Part shown: piece by piece, positions 1-9,010 of the stretch | How positions within the stretch are numbered: the stretch's first letter is position 1 | Layout of the letters: each line of letters opens with the position of its first letter | NCBI RefSeq assembly: GCF_025766255.1 | Contig: NW_026516919.1 | Location: 1 to 20,639, forward strand | DNA: 20,639 nt | Source of the DNA: Zychaea mexicana | Lineage: Eukaryota; Mucoromycota; Mucoromycetes; Mucorales; Lichtheimiaceae | Direction of reading: 5' to 3' | Notes under the pieces: generated by a model | Told to the model about the DNA's origin: nothing | Databases searched by the model: none | Seen by the model: only the letters and a program-made list of their open reading frames with translations | Program-made: the position numbers and the translations under genes

Positions 1-366
1 TGTATAATGTAGTTCATATAAGAGAAACCGGGCGATTGACTGATCCTGTATGGTCGAGCAAAACGCTTTGGCCCTTCTAAATAATATTTCTAACAAATGG
101 TTTCAATAAATTTGAGTGTGTTGGGCATACCTATTCGACTTATAGTGGGAGCAAAACCGTATCTCAATAAAACGTATAGAAATTGTTCGCAACAGTTGCG
201 AGGGAGCCAAGACCATGTAAGATGATCCTAGCTGTGCAGCATCTGCTACTCGGCCCAAAACCTGAGAACCGTTATTAACAGGTAGAGCCTCCATGGAGAA
301 AAGCAATAGCTGGGATAGAACTAAGACCATGTTTTGCTGTAGACATCATAGAAAATTTCAAGGGGA
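1..366. other. Left edge, no supported gene
   Basis: I see no gene I can defend here. The longest open frame is on the minus strand (103-330, 75 codons). It begins with a hydrophobic stretch but has no recognisable domain, TATA box or splice signals. The stretch probably holds the upstream region of the gene that starts at 421. Confidence 0.3.
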
Positions 367-382
367 TGACGTAATATAAAAA
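367..382 (+). promoter_or_regulatory. CRE-like site abutting a TATA box
   Basis: TGACGTAA (367-374), a half-CRE/ATF-type site, runs directly into TATAAAAA (375-382). The ATG of the downstream two-exon fragment is at 421, about 46 nt from the TATA start, a normal spacing for a compact fungal promoter. The site also resembles TATA promoters elsewhere in the window (6147, 17167). That it is used is inference. Confidence 0.5.
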
Positions 383-420
383 CTGGGAAGAGTAGGTTCT
401 GGATATTTCATGCTGTTGCC

Positions 421-861
421 ATGTCGACAAAAGGATACAAAGAAGGTAAGTTATTCAATTTCACGCGTCACAGTTATATTTCTCTTTTGTTCTTTTCATC
501 CTTATTACTTTGCTAAAAATGTTTCAACGTTGTGTATTGCTGCTTCTAATGATAATGCTACTTGTAGTGTTTGATGAGTTTTTTGCCAACACGCAAAAGC
601 CTTCGTTGAAGGATTTTGTAGCGAAGAATAAACAGTTTATCCTGAACGATTACAAGCAATACTAGAATCTCAAGCAAGTTTGGATGACTCGGTTTGCAAA
701 AGCTCATTCAAGACATTATCAAAACTTGCCAAAGAAAACATACCAAAGCTTGACATTGAAGATGTCGATTGGTACGAGCTCACGATTGATATTCTTTCGG
801 TAATCATACCATTTTTTTCTCTTTGTAAAGTTTACGAGCAAGAATCGCAGGATCAAGTATA
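421..861 (+). pseudogene. 5' exons of a gene of unknown function, frameshifted
   Basis: Exon 1 (421-445) encodes MSTKGYKE and ends at a consensus donor GTAAGT (446). A 122-nt intron ends with CTTGTAG (567), and exon 2 continues in phase 1. The frame reads about 33 codons to a TAG at 663. The -1 frame stays open from about 632 to a TAG at 859, reading through LAKENIPKLDIEDVDWYEL and a hydrophobic LSVIIPFF segment. A single 1-nt indel between 632 and 662 would join the two. I recognise no named domain. The composition matches the exons at 9011-12396, not the AT-rich DNA that follows, so this may be the N-terminus of that gene (inference). Decay, or a sequencing error at the indel, is equally possible. 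Confidence 0.5.
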
Positions 862-1099
862 GAATATAGAGCAAGTTAAAACTCCGACATAATCTACTTT
901 ATTTTATTATTAAAAGTAACATCTCTATATTATTATGTAGAAACTAGAAAATGAAAAAGAAGAAAAAGAAGAAAAAGATAGTAAAATATATTTTTATGAA
1001 AATGAAATACCAAATAAATTTTACACATCTATTATATTGCCATCATTATATAAGCTATATCCATACTTTTTAGATGAAAGTCAAGCTATAAATTATTTA

Positions 1100-1107
1100 T
1101 TAAAAAT
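1100..1107. repeat. 8-bp target-site duplication, left copy
   Basis: TTAAAAAT, identical to 2146-2153. It brackets the hAT element. Confidence 0.85.
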
Positions 1108-1120
1108 TAGGGATCCGTAT

Positions 1121-1239
1121 CAGAACCGTAGAACCGGAACCGAACCGAACCGAAACCGAGAAAATACGGTTCGGTTCCTGTCAAGAACCGAACCGGAACC
1201 GAACCGGTTCTGTATAAGTAGAACCGAAGAACCGAGAGG
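1121..1239. repeat. Left subterminal GAACCG/CGGTTC array of the hAT element
   Basis: GAACCG and its complement CGGTTC recur more than ten times, in both orientations, so the single strand can fold back on itself. Subterminal short repeats are where hAT transposases commonly bind (known for Ac). The right end carries the mirror array. Confidence 0.8.
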
Positions 1240-2015
1240 CAGAAGATTGCAATCAGCGATTTTGGTAATTAGTATAAAGTAGGCTATAATGGAAGTTACG
1301 AACAATGTTATTCCGAAAAGACCACGAAGTAGTGTATTTGCAAGCCATACTTTATTGAAAAACTTAACAAAACCTGCAAAAGCAGAAGGGAGTAAAAAAT
1401 AGTAAAGAAGATAAGAGAAAAAAATAAAAAAAACACTTCTTCTGACGGCAGCTTGCTTTCTCTGCCCATGACGCACATCATTACTTGTTCCTCTACTTTG
1501 CTACCCACAATGCATTTTTCTCCATGACGTACTACTTAACTAGATTTATCATGGCTTCTCGATCAGTTTTATCAAGTTTGTGCATTCCGTTTGAGATTGC
1601 GCATTCTGGGGCTCATAACAGAATTATCTTACCCATTCACCCTTTGCCTTTTATGAGACACTATACACTATACACACGTAGAGACACAGCAGCTGTATGT
1701 ACTGCCGGTTGTGGTTCAATTCCTCCAATGTTACGATAACATATTGTACTAGTAATACTAAGTCGCTCTAAGTAAGTACTATAAGCTCCACTTTTTTTTG
1801 TAAAAACTGTGCTTCAATCTTTTAACCATGCAATGACCCACATCGTATGAGAATGTTTACATTCTGTTTCTCTTATTCATTTTGAGATCGCTGTTCAATG
1901 TACAATAATAAATTATTCTTTTTTACTGCAGTATTCAAGTATACCGCGACATTTGAACACACACATCAGCTTTCATTTAAAGATACCGAATCTTGCCTTT
2001 TTTATATACATGATG

Positions 2016-2135
2016 GGTTCGGTTCTTCGGTTCGATTCTTCGGTTCTACGGTTCTCGTCGGTTCTAGTCGGTTCGGTTCTTGCTTTAGACGGTTCGGTTC
2101 GGTTCCCTTTAAGAACCGAACCGAACCGAACCGTG
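2016..2135. repeat. Right subterminal CGGTTC/GAACCG array of the hAT element
   Basis: A dense run of CGGTTC hexamers, turning into GAACCG near the end (2113-2133). It is the inverted counterpart of the 1121-1239 array and is a likely transposase-binding region. Confidence 0.8.
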
Positions 2136-2145
2136 CGGATCCCTA

Positions 2146-2153
2146 TTAAAAAT
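2146..2153. repeat. 8-bp target-site duplication, right copy
   Basis: TTAAAAAT, identical to 1100-1107. Confidence 0.85.
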
Positions 2154-2787
2154 GAATATTTTAGAAAAATATACTATATGTCCAAAATGTTATAATAAAG
2201 TTAATTATGAAAATCAGCAAAAGAGATATCGATGCTCTTAGTATGAATGTAGAAAATCTTTATCAATTTTTGAAGATACAATATTTTATAAAGCAAAGTT
2301 ACTTATTAATAAAATTTTATACTTATTATAGAATATTTAAAGAAAACACCAAGAGATAGTGCTGTATCTAGTGTTGGAATAACACCAGCAACTACAACAT
2401 ATTATTATAAAAAAATTTGTGAACAGCTTACAATATATGCTATTGATAGTATAAAAGATAATTTATTAGGTGGAGAAAATGAAACAGTAGAAATTGATAA
2501 ATCATATTTTTGTAGAAGAAAATATAATAAAGGTCATAATCTTAATGGAATATGGGTATTAGGTGGTATTCAAAGAGGAACTAAAAAGATATTTACTATT
2601 CCAGTTGAAAAAAGAGATAGAGAAACATTATTATTCTATATTAAAAAGTATATTAAACCAGGAACAAGAATTATAACAGATTATTGGAAAGGGTATATTG
2701 ATTTAAAAGATAATAATTATATACATGATAAGAGTAATCATAAAAAAAATTTTAAAATAAAAGGTACAGATATATATACTAATACTA

Positions 2788-4899
2788 CAGTCGACCCCCG
2801 TTAACATCAACCCTCAGGGTACCTGCAAAAGTGTTGACCATATCGAGGGTTGACGACTACCGGGAGTAGCGAGATTAGGCAAAATGTTTATCCTTGCAGA
2901 CACTGAATGAATCACCGCTTCCTGACATTATAAATACACATATGAAAATGTTGTCAATCTTCAGTCCTACATCTCACTTCACGCCATGAGTACACCACGC
3001 GACCAAGTTTCCTTTACGAACGAGCAGCGTGATGCGATTTATGCGTTTAAGAGCTCAAAGCGGGGCATCACCCTTTTGTAGACAGCAGAATGGGCTCAAA
3101 AAGTATTCAACCTAAGTAAAACGCCTGATAAGAGCACCATTTCGAAGATGATAAAGCGAAAATCCACAGAAGCTCCTGGTGATGAAAGGGACGCGAAGAA
3201 AATTCATAATAGAAGAAGTCAATCTCCTGTAAATATCGAATGTAAATCAATCAGTTTCAAAATTCGGTGAACTGTAGTGTTTACTTTTTGTCAATGTTGT
3301 ATTGATTAGGAGGTTGAGGAAGCAGTGTTACTCTGGCTCAATGTCGCGCAGAGAAACAAGATCCAGGTTACATGGGAATTGATACAGTTGAAGGCGAGAA
3401 ATTACGCGGACATGATTGGCATCGCAACATTCAAAGCATCGAATGGCTGGACAGACCGGTTTGCAAAGAGATACGGACTCAGTGCACGCAGCATCCATGG
3501 CGAAGCGCAATCTGCCGATCTTGAAGCCTTGGACGAACAGAGGGAAGCCATTAAGGCCACCATCCAAAAGTATGAAAAGCGAGACATCTATAATCTAGAT
3601 GAAACCAGTCTGTTTTATCGCTTGGAGCCAAAGACGACGATCGGCACTCATAGGTTCAAGGGGAGAAAACAAGACAAATCAAGGTTGTCTGTTGCTCTCC
3701 TTTGCAATGCTGATGGCAGTGACAAACGGAACGAACCTATCATCATAGGCCGCTCTGAAAAACCTGATGCATTTATGGTTTAAAAAAAAAACGCAAAGAT
3801 GCTTCTTTCCATAGATTCAAGCGCTACTTTCTCAATCAGAAGGCGTGGATGACTCGTAAAATCTTCAGAGATGTTTTGCGTCAGTTCGATCGAGCCATGG
3901 GCCACCAGAACAGAAAAGTACTTTTGCTACTTGACAACTTCTCAGGTCATTACGTCGATTACAAACCTGTTAATGTTGAGCTACTCTATTTGCCTCCGAA
4001 CACAACATCACTTATCCAGCCTCTTGATGGTGGAATCATTCGCTCGTTCAAGGCTCAATACAAGCGGCGACAACTTGAGAAGGCTTACCGCACCATCGGA
4101 ATGTATCAGAACGGAAACGGGAATGTTGTGGGACCTGTCGGAAAAGTTTTTCTTGTTGACCAGCTGCAAGCAATAAAGTGGATAAAGTTCTCGTGGGCAG
4201 CTGTGTCTGCTGAAACAATCAAAAATTGCTTTGATGCAACCATCTTTCGATATATCAATGGCAATGACGAAGCCCAAGGAACTGCTAGGAGCCAAATCGA
4301 AGAAGAAGACGAGCGTGACAGGAAGGTGCTGGAAGCTCAATTACGACGAATCGCCGATACACAACTTGTTACATTAAATCAGTGCCCCGACATCGACCTT
4401 GATCCCGAGTATGAGCGCGATTCGTATCTCTTTTCTCTCACAGATAGTGAGATTGTTCAAACAGTGACGGCAGCTGCTGAAGATGATGACACCCCAGATG
4501 TTGACGAAGAGCCAGTTTTGCAGGAAAGAAGAGTACTTACTGCTAAAGACAAAGTTACCAACGTCAACACATTTCTCAATATTTTGGATGAAGAGCAAGA
4601 TCTACATGATACCGTTATGAATGCTTTACCTGAAATTCTGAAACTACGCGACAAATATATAAAATCCATGTATTCTAAGCAGGCCTCTTTGACAATTTTT
4701 TTTGTACCACAATCCCAATAAATGTAATCTAATTGGACAAGTTTCACCCTCAATAACTAGTCAACCCTCCTGAAGGTATTGAAGTTGACCTTATGTAGAA
4801 GTTGAAGTTTTTCACTACTAAATTTGAAAGGGTACCAGCGAATCGGTTGACGCTATTGGGGGTTGACGTTATCAGGGTGGACGTTAACGGGGTCGACTG
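2788..4899 (+). mobile_element. pogo/Tigger-type element (2112 bp)
   Basis: The left end CAGTCGACCCCCGTTAAC and right end GTTAACGGGGTCGACTG are inverted repeats differing by one C, with weaker similarity continuing to about 28 bp. GTTGAC/GTCAAC motifs recur just inside both ends. TA is duplicated at 2786-2787 and 4900-4901, as expected for the Tc1/mariner/pogo superfamily. The element encodes a CENP-B-like DDE transposase on the plus strand. It lies inside the Merlin transposase, and precise removal (2114 bp) restores that frame. Confidence 0.92.
2986..4721 (+). pseudogene. pogo/Tigger transposase (CENP-B-like HTH + DDE_1), disrupted
   Basis: The ATG at 2986 opens an N-terminal helix-turn-helix region, broken by TAG at 3079. 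An intron (3229-3309, GTAAAT...GATTAG, phase 0) leads into a second DNA-binding region (from 3310; GWTDRFAKRYGLS at about 3448). The DDE_1 core follows: NLDETSLFYR (first Asp, about 3592), LLLLDNFSGH (second Asp, about 3928) and SLIQPLDGGIIRSFK (third Asp, about 4011-4053). The frame is lost at an A-run (3782-3791): the first part stops at 3783, and the rest continues in another frame to TAA at 4719. The tail is acidic. The enzyme would cut and paste its own element into TA sites. Family is clear; the A-run break could be polymerase slippage in the genome or in sequencing. Confidence 0.88.
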
Positions 4900-5211
4900 T
4901 ATTGAGGGTATTTGGAATGGTTTGAAAATGAATATTTTACCAAAACATAGAACAAGAAGATACTTATATGAACATTTATCAGAAACACAATAGAGAATGA
5001 AATTTAAAAAAAATAATTTATGGTTTGAATACTTTAATGAAATTAAATTTTCAAATAAAGTACTTGAAAGATATAATGTTATAAAATTAGAAAGTATATT
5101 AAAGAATAAAGATACAGTATTTATTTTGCTAAGCATGTTGAAATAAAAAATGAAATGCACTTTTAAATTTAATTAAGAAATACACTTTTAAATTATTAAA
5201 TGAGCTGATTA

Positions 5212-5235
5212 TGGTGCATACTGACTTGAATCGTT
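5212..5235 (+). repeat. Left terminal inverted repeat of the IS630-like element
   Basis: It pairs with 8548-8571 at 20 of 24 positions. The shared core is GTGCATACTGACTT. Confidence 0.75.
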
Positions 5236-5723
5236 AATATATTTGAAATACCGACCCAAAAAAAGAAAGTGTATTAGAGTTGTCCAAAGTGAATTTTTTG
5301 AGATTCTGACCAGCAAGATGTGTTTAATAGCATATTATAAGCATTTCTTACTCGTTACTTTATGAAAAAAGGTGTTTTAGAGAGCTCTGATAGCTATCAA
5401 AGTTTTGTCGGAATATGAAAATTTACTATGTAGACCTAAGAATTCGACAAGGTGGGAGGGGTAGATCAGTGAGGTGATGTAGGCTATTACAGCCTGTGTA
5501 ACATTGTATTTGTCATGGTTACACAAACATGTTATCCTCATCATCATACTGCTTTTTCACAAGGGTTGTGTTTCCCTCATTGATACTCGCTCATTGTGGT
5601 GAAACTACACTACTTTGAGTTTGATCCAAATAACTCAACCCATTCCATCTTCTTCGTAACCATTAAAATGCAGTAGAGAGAACACCACACACATGGATGA
5701 ATCAAATATTACATAATTAGCAC
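5236..5723. other. Non-coding leader of the IS630-like element
   Basis: No open frame of note and no recognisable motif lies between the left inverted repeat and the tandem repeat at 5724. It appears to be untranslated element sequence. Confidence 0.4.
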
Positions 5724-5884
5724 CATATTGATAATCTCTCAAACATGGATCACAATCGAGAACGACTCAGGATCAACTATTGTCAATACTTCGTTGCAAT
5801 ATAATATCGATAATCTCTTAAACATAAATCAGAATCGAGAATCATAACTCAGGACCAACCATTGTCAGTACTTAGTTTCAATCT
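5724..5884 (+). repeat. Two-copy imperfect tandem repeat (about 80 bp unit)
   Basis: The copies run about 5724-5803 and 5804-5884. Shared blocks include GATAATCTCT (5730, 5809), a CAATCGAGAA/GAATCGAGAA block, an ACTCAGGA-TCAAC block (5765, 5847) and TTGTCA-TACTT. Offsets of 79 to 82 show small indels. It lies upstream of the element's TATA box; an enhancer-like or transposase-binding role is only a guess. Confidence 0.7.
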
Positions 5885-6146
5885 ACATTATCTGAGTTGA
5901 GCGAAGTGTACCTGTCAAAGAGCGGATACTAATTCCAGCACAGACAAAAGTGAGACTTCACCAAACAAGGAACGCACTGATCGAGGCAAAGATCACTCTT
6001 TACAATCAGAAGACAACGTCCATTATCATGGCCGACAAAACTCAACCTTCCCATCCTTCTTCATCTTTGAAACATCCGAAACCCGGCATGTCCGCGATCC
6101 ATTTATCAGTTCATCCGAACGGAAGTTTTGATAGCATCTCCAACAG

Positions 6147-6155
6147 TATATAAAG
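6147..6155 (+). promoter_or_regulatory. TATA box of the IS630-like transposase
   Basis: TATATAAAG, 108 nt before the ATG at 6255, with a pyrimidine-rich leader between. It is the likely promoter of the transposase gene. Confidence 0.55.
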
Positions 6156-6254
6156 GGTTGTGAATTCATTTAGTGAAATTATCTCATATTTGACTCTCAC
6201 TGTATTTCATATTGTCTTTTAATAATTATCCTTCTCTTATTATCTATCACACCC

Positions 6255-8384
6255 ATGCCCCCTCCAAACAAGCGACAAAGACGCGCCAAAGAACTGCGGA
6301 ACAATACCACTTACAAGCATTTTAGATCCATTTCACCGTTACTTGAGGATCGCACTGTGCAAATCCCGATTGTTGAAGATCAGGAACTTGACGATTTCGA
6401 GATACTTGCATCAATCGACGATGAACCTGATTCGACTGCTTCTATACCTGATTTTGGTATACGATCAAGTAATGAAGTGTGCTCACGTGGCCCATACTGG
6501 GGAAATGGAAGAACGACAAAGTACTACTGGTAGCAAATAGCAGCAAAGAAGGCAAATGGGTCTTACTGTATTACCGATTTCATGTGTAGCACTGCTGAAA
6601 CAACTGACACAGAAGCGTCGCAAGAGACGACAAGTGCCAATGAAGAATGGATAGAGTCGCTGCTCGACTACAAGCCGATGATGACTATGGAAGAAGCATG
6701 CGAACGGCTGGAACCTCTCGTTGTTCCCCGAATGAACATTAAGAAAGAGGCGGAAAGGGGCTTGAATGACTTTGAGCTGAGAAAATACATTGCGGTCCAT
6801 GCGTATTTCCGCGAACGCGTTGGAGGCAAAGGAGCAATAGCAGCATCCGAAATAGCAGCTAGGATTGCATGGATATGTCCATCTAAGTATTATCGACCCA
6901 TGGTAATTCGATGTTTTTATGCCAAACAGTATCTCGAGACTGGCCGCAGTTCACCACATCAGCAAGGCAAACACGTCAAGCGATTATCACTTTTAAGTGA
7001 TGAAGACGTGGCTGAAGCAGCACAGCATTGGCTGAAAGAAACAAAACCACAGCATAGAGACTTGCCAGAATTGTTGAAGTTTCTGAACGAGATTGTCATT
7101 CCGACACTCCTTGGACTTCCAGGACAAATATCAGCTTCTGTCCTAAGCAATTACCTTCATGAATGGGGCTACAAGTATTGTACGAACAAAAAGGACGTTT
7201 ACGTCGACGGTCACGAGCGCGAAGATGTGGTGAAATATCGTCAAACGTGGGCAGCATAGATGATTGAATATAAGCAATTCATGGAAATGTATCCTGAAGG
7301 GCAAGAGCATGTCATCCAAAAACCTCGGCTACTGGAAGGACAAAGGAAGATTGTCATGGTAACCTATGACGAATCAACCTTCTACTCAAACGATGGCAAA
7401 ACTGATCTTTGGCTCTATGAAGGTGAAAATCCAATCAGAAAGAAGTCTCCAGGAGGATCAATCATGGTTAGCGAGTTCCAGTGCCCATGTCATGGAACCA
7501 TGAGGATCAAAGGTTGGAAATCACGGAAGTTCCTTTTCACAGGTGTGAACCGTGATGGCTACTGGACCTCAAAAGATATGCTGGAGCAGCTAAAAGAAGA
7601 TGCCATTCCTCTCTTTGAGCGACTCCACCCTGACTGCTAGGCTTTGTTTGTATTCGACCAGTCCAGCAACCACAATGCCTACGGAGCAAGTGCAAAATTA
7701 GCAAGCAAATTTACCTTGAAGGACAAAGTGCTAAAGGGGATCGAAGAAAGAGTTATCTTACCTGGCAAGTACACCGATTTTAACGGCGAACAGAAGATAC
7801 AGAACTTCTATATTTTGCAAAAAGAATTAGTCAAGACAAAATGTGGTCCAAAAGAGGTCCGAACCTGGATTCAAAGGACTTAGGACTATACTGGAAGAGC
7901 GTGGTCTTGGTCGTTGGAGTGAATTCGAGGCAAAGAAACAACATTAGATAACCAATTGCAAGCTCCTCCAAATGAGTACAATGACTGCTGCCCCTTCCAT
8001 ATGCTTCAAGCTCAACCTGACTTCGTTGCCCAAAAAACGATGTTGCACGAAGCTGTACTCAAGGCAGGCCATCTCTTTGCATTGTATCCGAAGTACCATT
8101 GTGAAACCAACTGGATCGAAAGATACTAGGGCGCGTCGAAACGTATTGCAAGAAAAGAGTGTAATTACTCTTATTCTTCCTTAAAAAATAATCTTGATGG
8201 CTATCTTGATCGCACGTCTCCTCCTGATGATCCTCCTTTGGCAATACGTTGATACTACAACCGTTGCTGGCGTTATATCCAAGCATACAAGGATATGAAA
8301 GACGATCGTGAAGCTGCCAAGATCGTAGAGAAATTTACTTCTAGAAGTTACAAATCCCACTGCAGAATTGGAGCAAGTGATTAG
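6255..8384 (+). pseudogene. IS630/Tc1-mariner-like DDE transposase, five in-frame stops
   Basis: One reading frame runs from ATG 6255 to TAG 8382 (710 codons). It is broken by TAG at 6531, 7257, 7638 and 8127 and TGA at 8250, plus a short double-frameshift patch at about 7860-7945 where a neighbouring frame (LRTILEERGLGRW) fits better. The N-terminus is basic (NKRQRRAKELR), followed by an acidic spacer and a helix-rich region. Catalytic blocks: VTYDESTFYSNDGK (first Asp, about 7357), LFVFDQSSNHNA (second Asp, about 7644) and YHCETNWIERY (Glu, about 8100). This domain order matches a fungal DDE superfamily endonuclease type. The stop at 8127 sits where a Trp is expected. The copy is inactive unless stops are read through. 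The exact subfamily name is unsure. Confidence 0.8.
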
Positions 8385-8547
8385 TTTTTATTTTTACCTC
8401 TGTTATTTCTGACTTCCATAAATAAATGAGTATAGCTATCGATCATGTAATTTCCTGACCAGTGCAAACATAGAGTATGATATATGAAGAAACATATCGG
8501 GTGTTTCGGGTGCAAATTTAGCCGCGGCGTTTCAATTTTCGACAGCT

Positions 8548-8571
8548 CACGGTTTAAGTCAGTATGCACTA
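8548..8571 (-). repeat. Right terminal inverted repeat of the IS630-like element
   Basis: Inverted partner of 5212-5235, followed by the second TA (8572-8573). Confidence 0.75.
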
Positions 8572-8617
8572 TATACATTTTGATTTTATGAAAATTGACT
8601 TCTAATATATAAATAAA

Positions 8618-8905
8618 ATGAATATCTTATATCTTGATGAAATTGATGAAAAGTTAATGCATAATATAAAACGTAGTTGTATTATAAAAGATATGAAAAG
8701 AAATAACATATATGAATATAAGATTACAATGGAAGATAATATTTTTTATATTTATAGAAAAAAAGAAAATATGTTTTCAAATCTTAAATTAATTTATAAA
8801 TTTAAAACTTATAATAAAAATATATCTAATAATAGTAATAATAAAAGACTGTATATAAGTAATGTTATATTTGAACGACAAATTAAAAAAATAAAAATAG
8901 ATTAA
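8618..8905 (+). CDS. AT-rich 95-codon ORF, unknown function
   Basis: The ATG at 8618 opens 95 codons ending at TAA (8903). The protein is very rich in Lys, Ile, Asn and Tyr (MNILYLDEIDEKL at the start), with no signal peptide, membrane segment or motif I recognise. Codon use is as AT-rich as the Merlin transposase and unlike the gene that starts at 9011. It follows the right end of the IS630-like element by 46 bp, so before that insertion it lay about 0.2 kb behind the Merlin gene. It may be a second ORF of the Merlin element or part of another AT-rich element; chance openness in A-rich DNA is possible. Confidence 0.4.
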   Translation: MNILYLDEIDEKLMHNIKRSCIIKDMKRNNIYEYKITMEDNIFYIYRKKENMFSNLKLIYKFKTYNKNISNNSNNKRLYISNVIFERQIKKIKID

Positions 8906-9010
8906 TAAATATATATATTCCTTTTTTAAAGAAACAAAAATTTATATATTAACCCTAAGTAATATATTTAATCCAAATTGCAAGATCATGAATATGTGAA
9001 TATTTGTTAG

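Larger units (their letters stand above)
1108..2145. mobile_element. hAT-type non-autonomous element (1038 bp)
   Basis: The ends are TAGGGATCCG (1108-1117) and CGGATCCCTA (2136-2145), a perfect 10-bp inverted repeat in the TAGGG style of hAT (Ac-like) elements. It is flanked by an exact 8-bp duplication TTAAAAAT (1100-1107, 2146-2153), the hAT hallmark. Removing the element plus one duplication (1046 bp) joins the two Merlin frames. No transposase is present inside; the open frames at 1485-1739 and 1898-2195 look random. Mobilisation would need a hAT transposase supplied elsewhere. Confidence 0.88.
941..4993 (+). pseudogene. Merlin (IS1016/IS1595-like) transposase, split by two insertions
   Basis: The coding pieces are 941-1107, 2146-2787 and 4900-4993, with weak similarity on to about 5145. 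In order they show an acidic N-terminus, an LYKLYPYFLDE segment, a zinc-ribbon-like CPKC followed by RCS and EC, and the three catalytic blocks of the ISXO2/IS1595 fold: VEIDKSYF (first Asp), IITDYWKGY (second Asp) and NT|IEGIWNGLK (Glu). The Glu block is where the pogo element sits. The hAT element splits the frame after YLLK. Own lesions are TAG at 2239 inside the zinc ribbon, a 1-nt frameshift at about 2328-2331 and TAG at 4991. No ATG fits the start; TTATGTAG just before 941 may be a 3' splice site. It would excise and insert Merlin DNA, but this copy is dead. Family assignment is confident, the start is not. Confidence 0.85.
5212..8571 (+). mobile_element. IS630/Tc1-mariner-related element (3.36 kb)
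   Basis: The left end begins TGGTGCATACTGACTTGAA (5212). The right end, read inward from 8571 on the minus strand, begins TAGTGCATACTGACTTAAA. The outer 24 bp match at 20 positions. TA flanks both sides (5210-5211, 8572-8573). It encodes one long transposase frame on the plus strand behind a 1-kb leader. It is inserted in the AT-rich DNA downstream of the Merlin gene. Confidence 0.75.
890..8960 (+). mobile_element. AT-rich Merlin-type element block hosting nested transposons
   Basis: After the three inserted elements are subtracted, about 1.6 kb of very AT-rich DNA remains (pieces about 890-1107, 2146-2787, 4900-5211 and 8572-8960). The first three pieces carry a Merlin-type transposase; the last carries a 95-codon ORF. 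The size fits one Merlin element. I could not find convincing terminal inverted repeats or the expected 8-9 bp duplication, so both ends are approximate, and the last piece could belong to a different AT-rich element. Confidence 0.45.

Noticed and set aside
1713..1723. GGTTCAATTCC resembling a tRNA/SINE B box
   Set aside because: No matching A box or cloverleaf upstream, and it lies inside the hAT element.
1121..2135. GAACCG arrays as a CRISPR-like or satellite array
   Set aside because: No regular spacers. The arrays sit just inside the two ends of a defined hAT element in mirror orientation, which explains them.
1485..2195. Open frames of 80-84 codons inside the hAT element
   Set aside because: No transposase motifs; parts are translations of the CGGTTC repeat. 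Treated as chance.
5160..5211. Similarity between the 5212 and 8571 regions as two separate element ends
   Set aside because: The shared motif is inverted, at both ends of one transposase-bearing segment, and flanked by TA, so it is read as one element's terminal repeats.
6531..8129. Reassigned or suppressed TAG codons as a genetic-code change
   Set aside because: Other genes here end at or are broken by all three stops, and mutation of CAG/TGG codons explains the pattern more simply. Kept only as a check in the findings.
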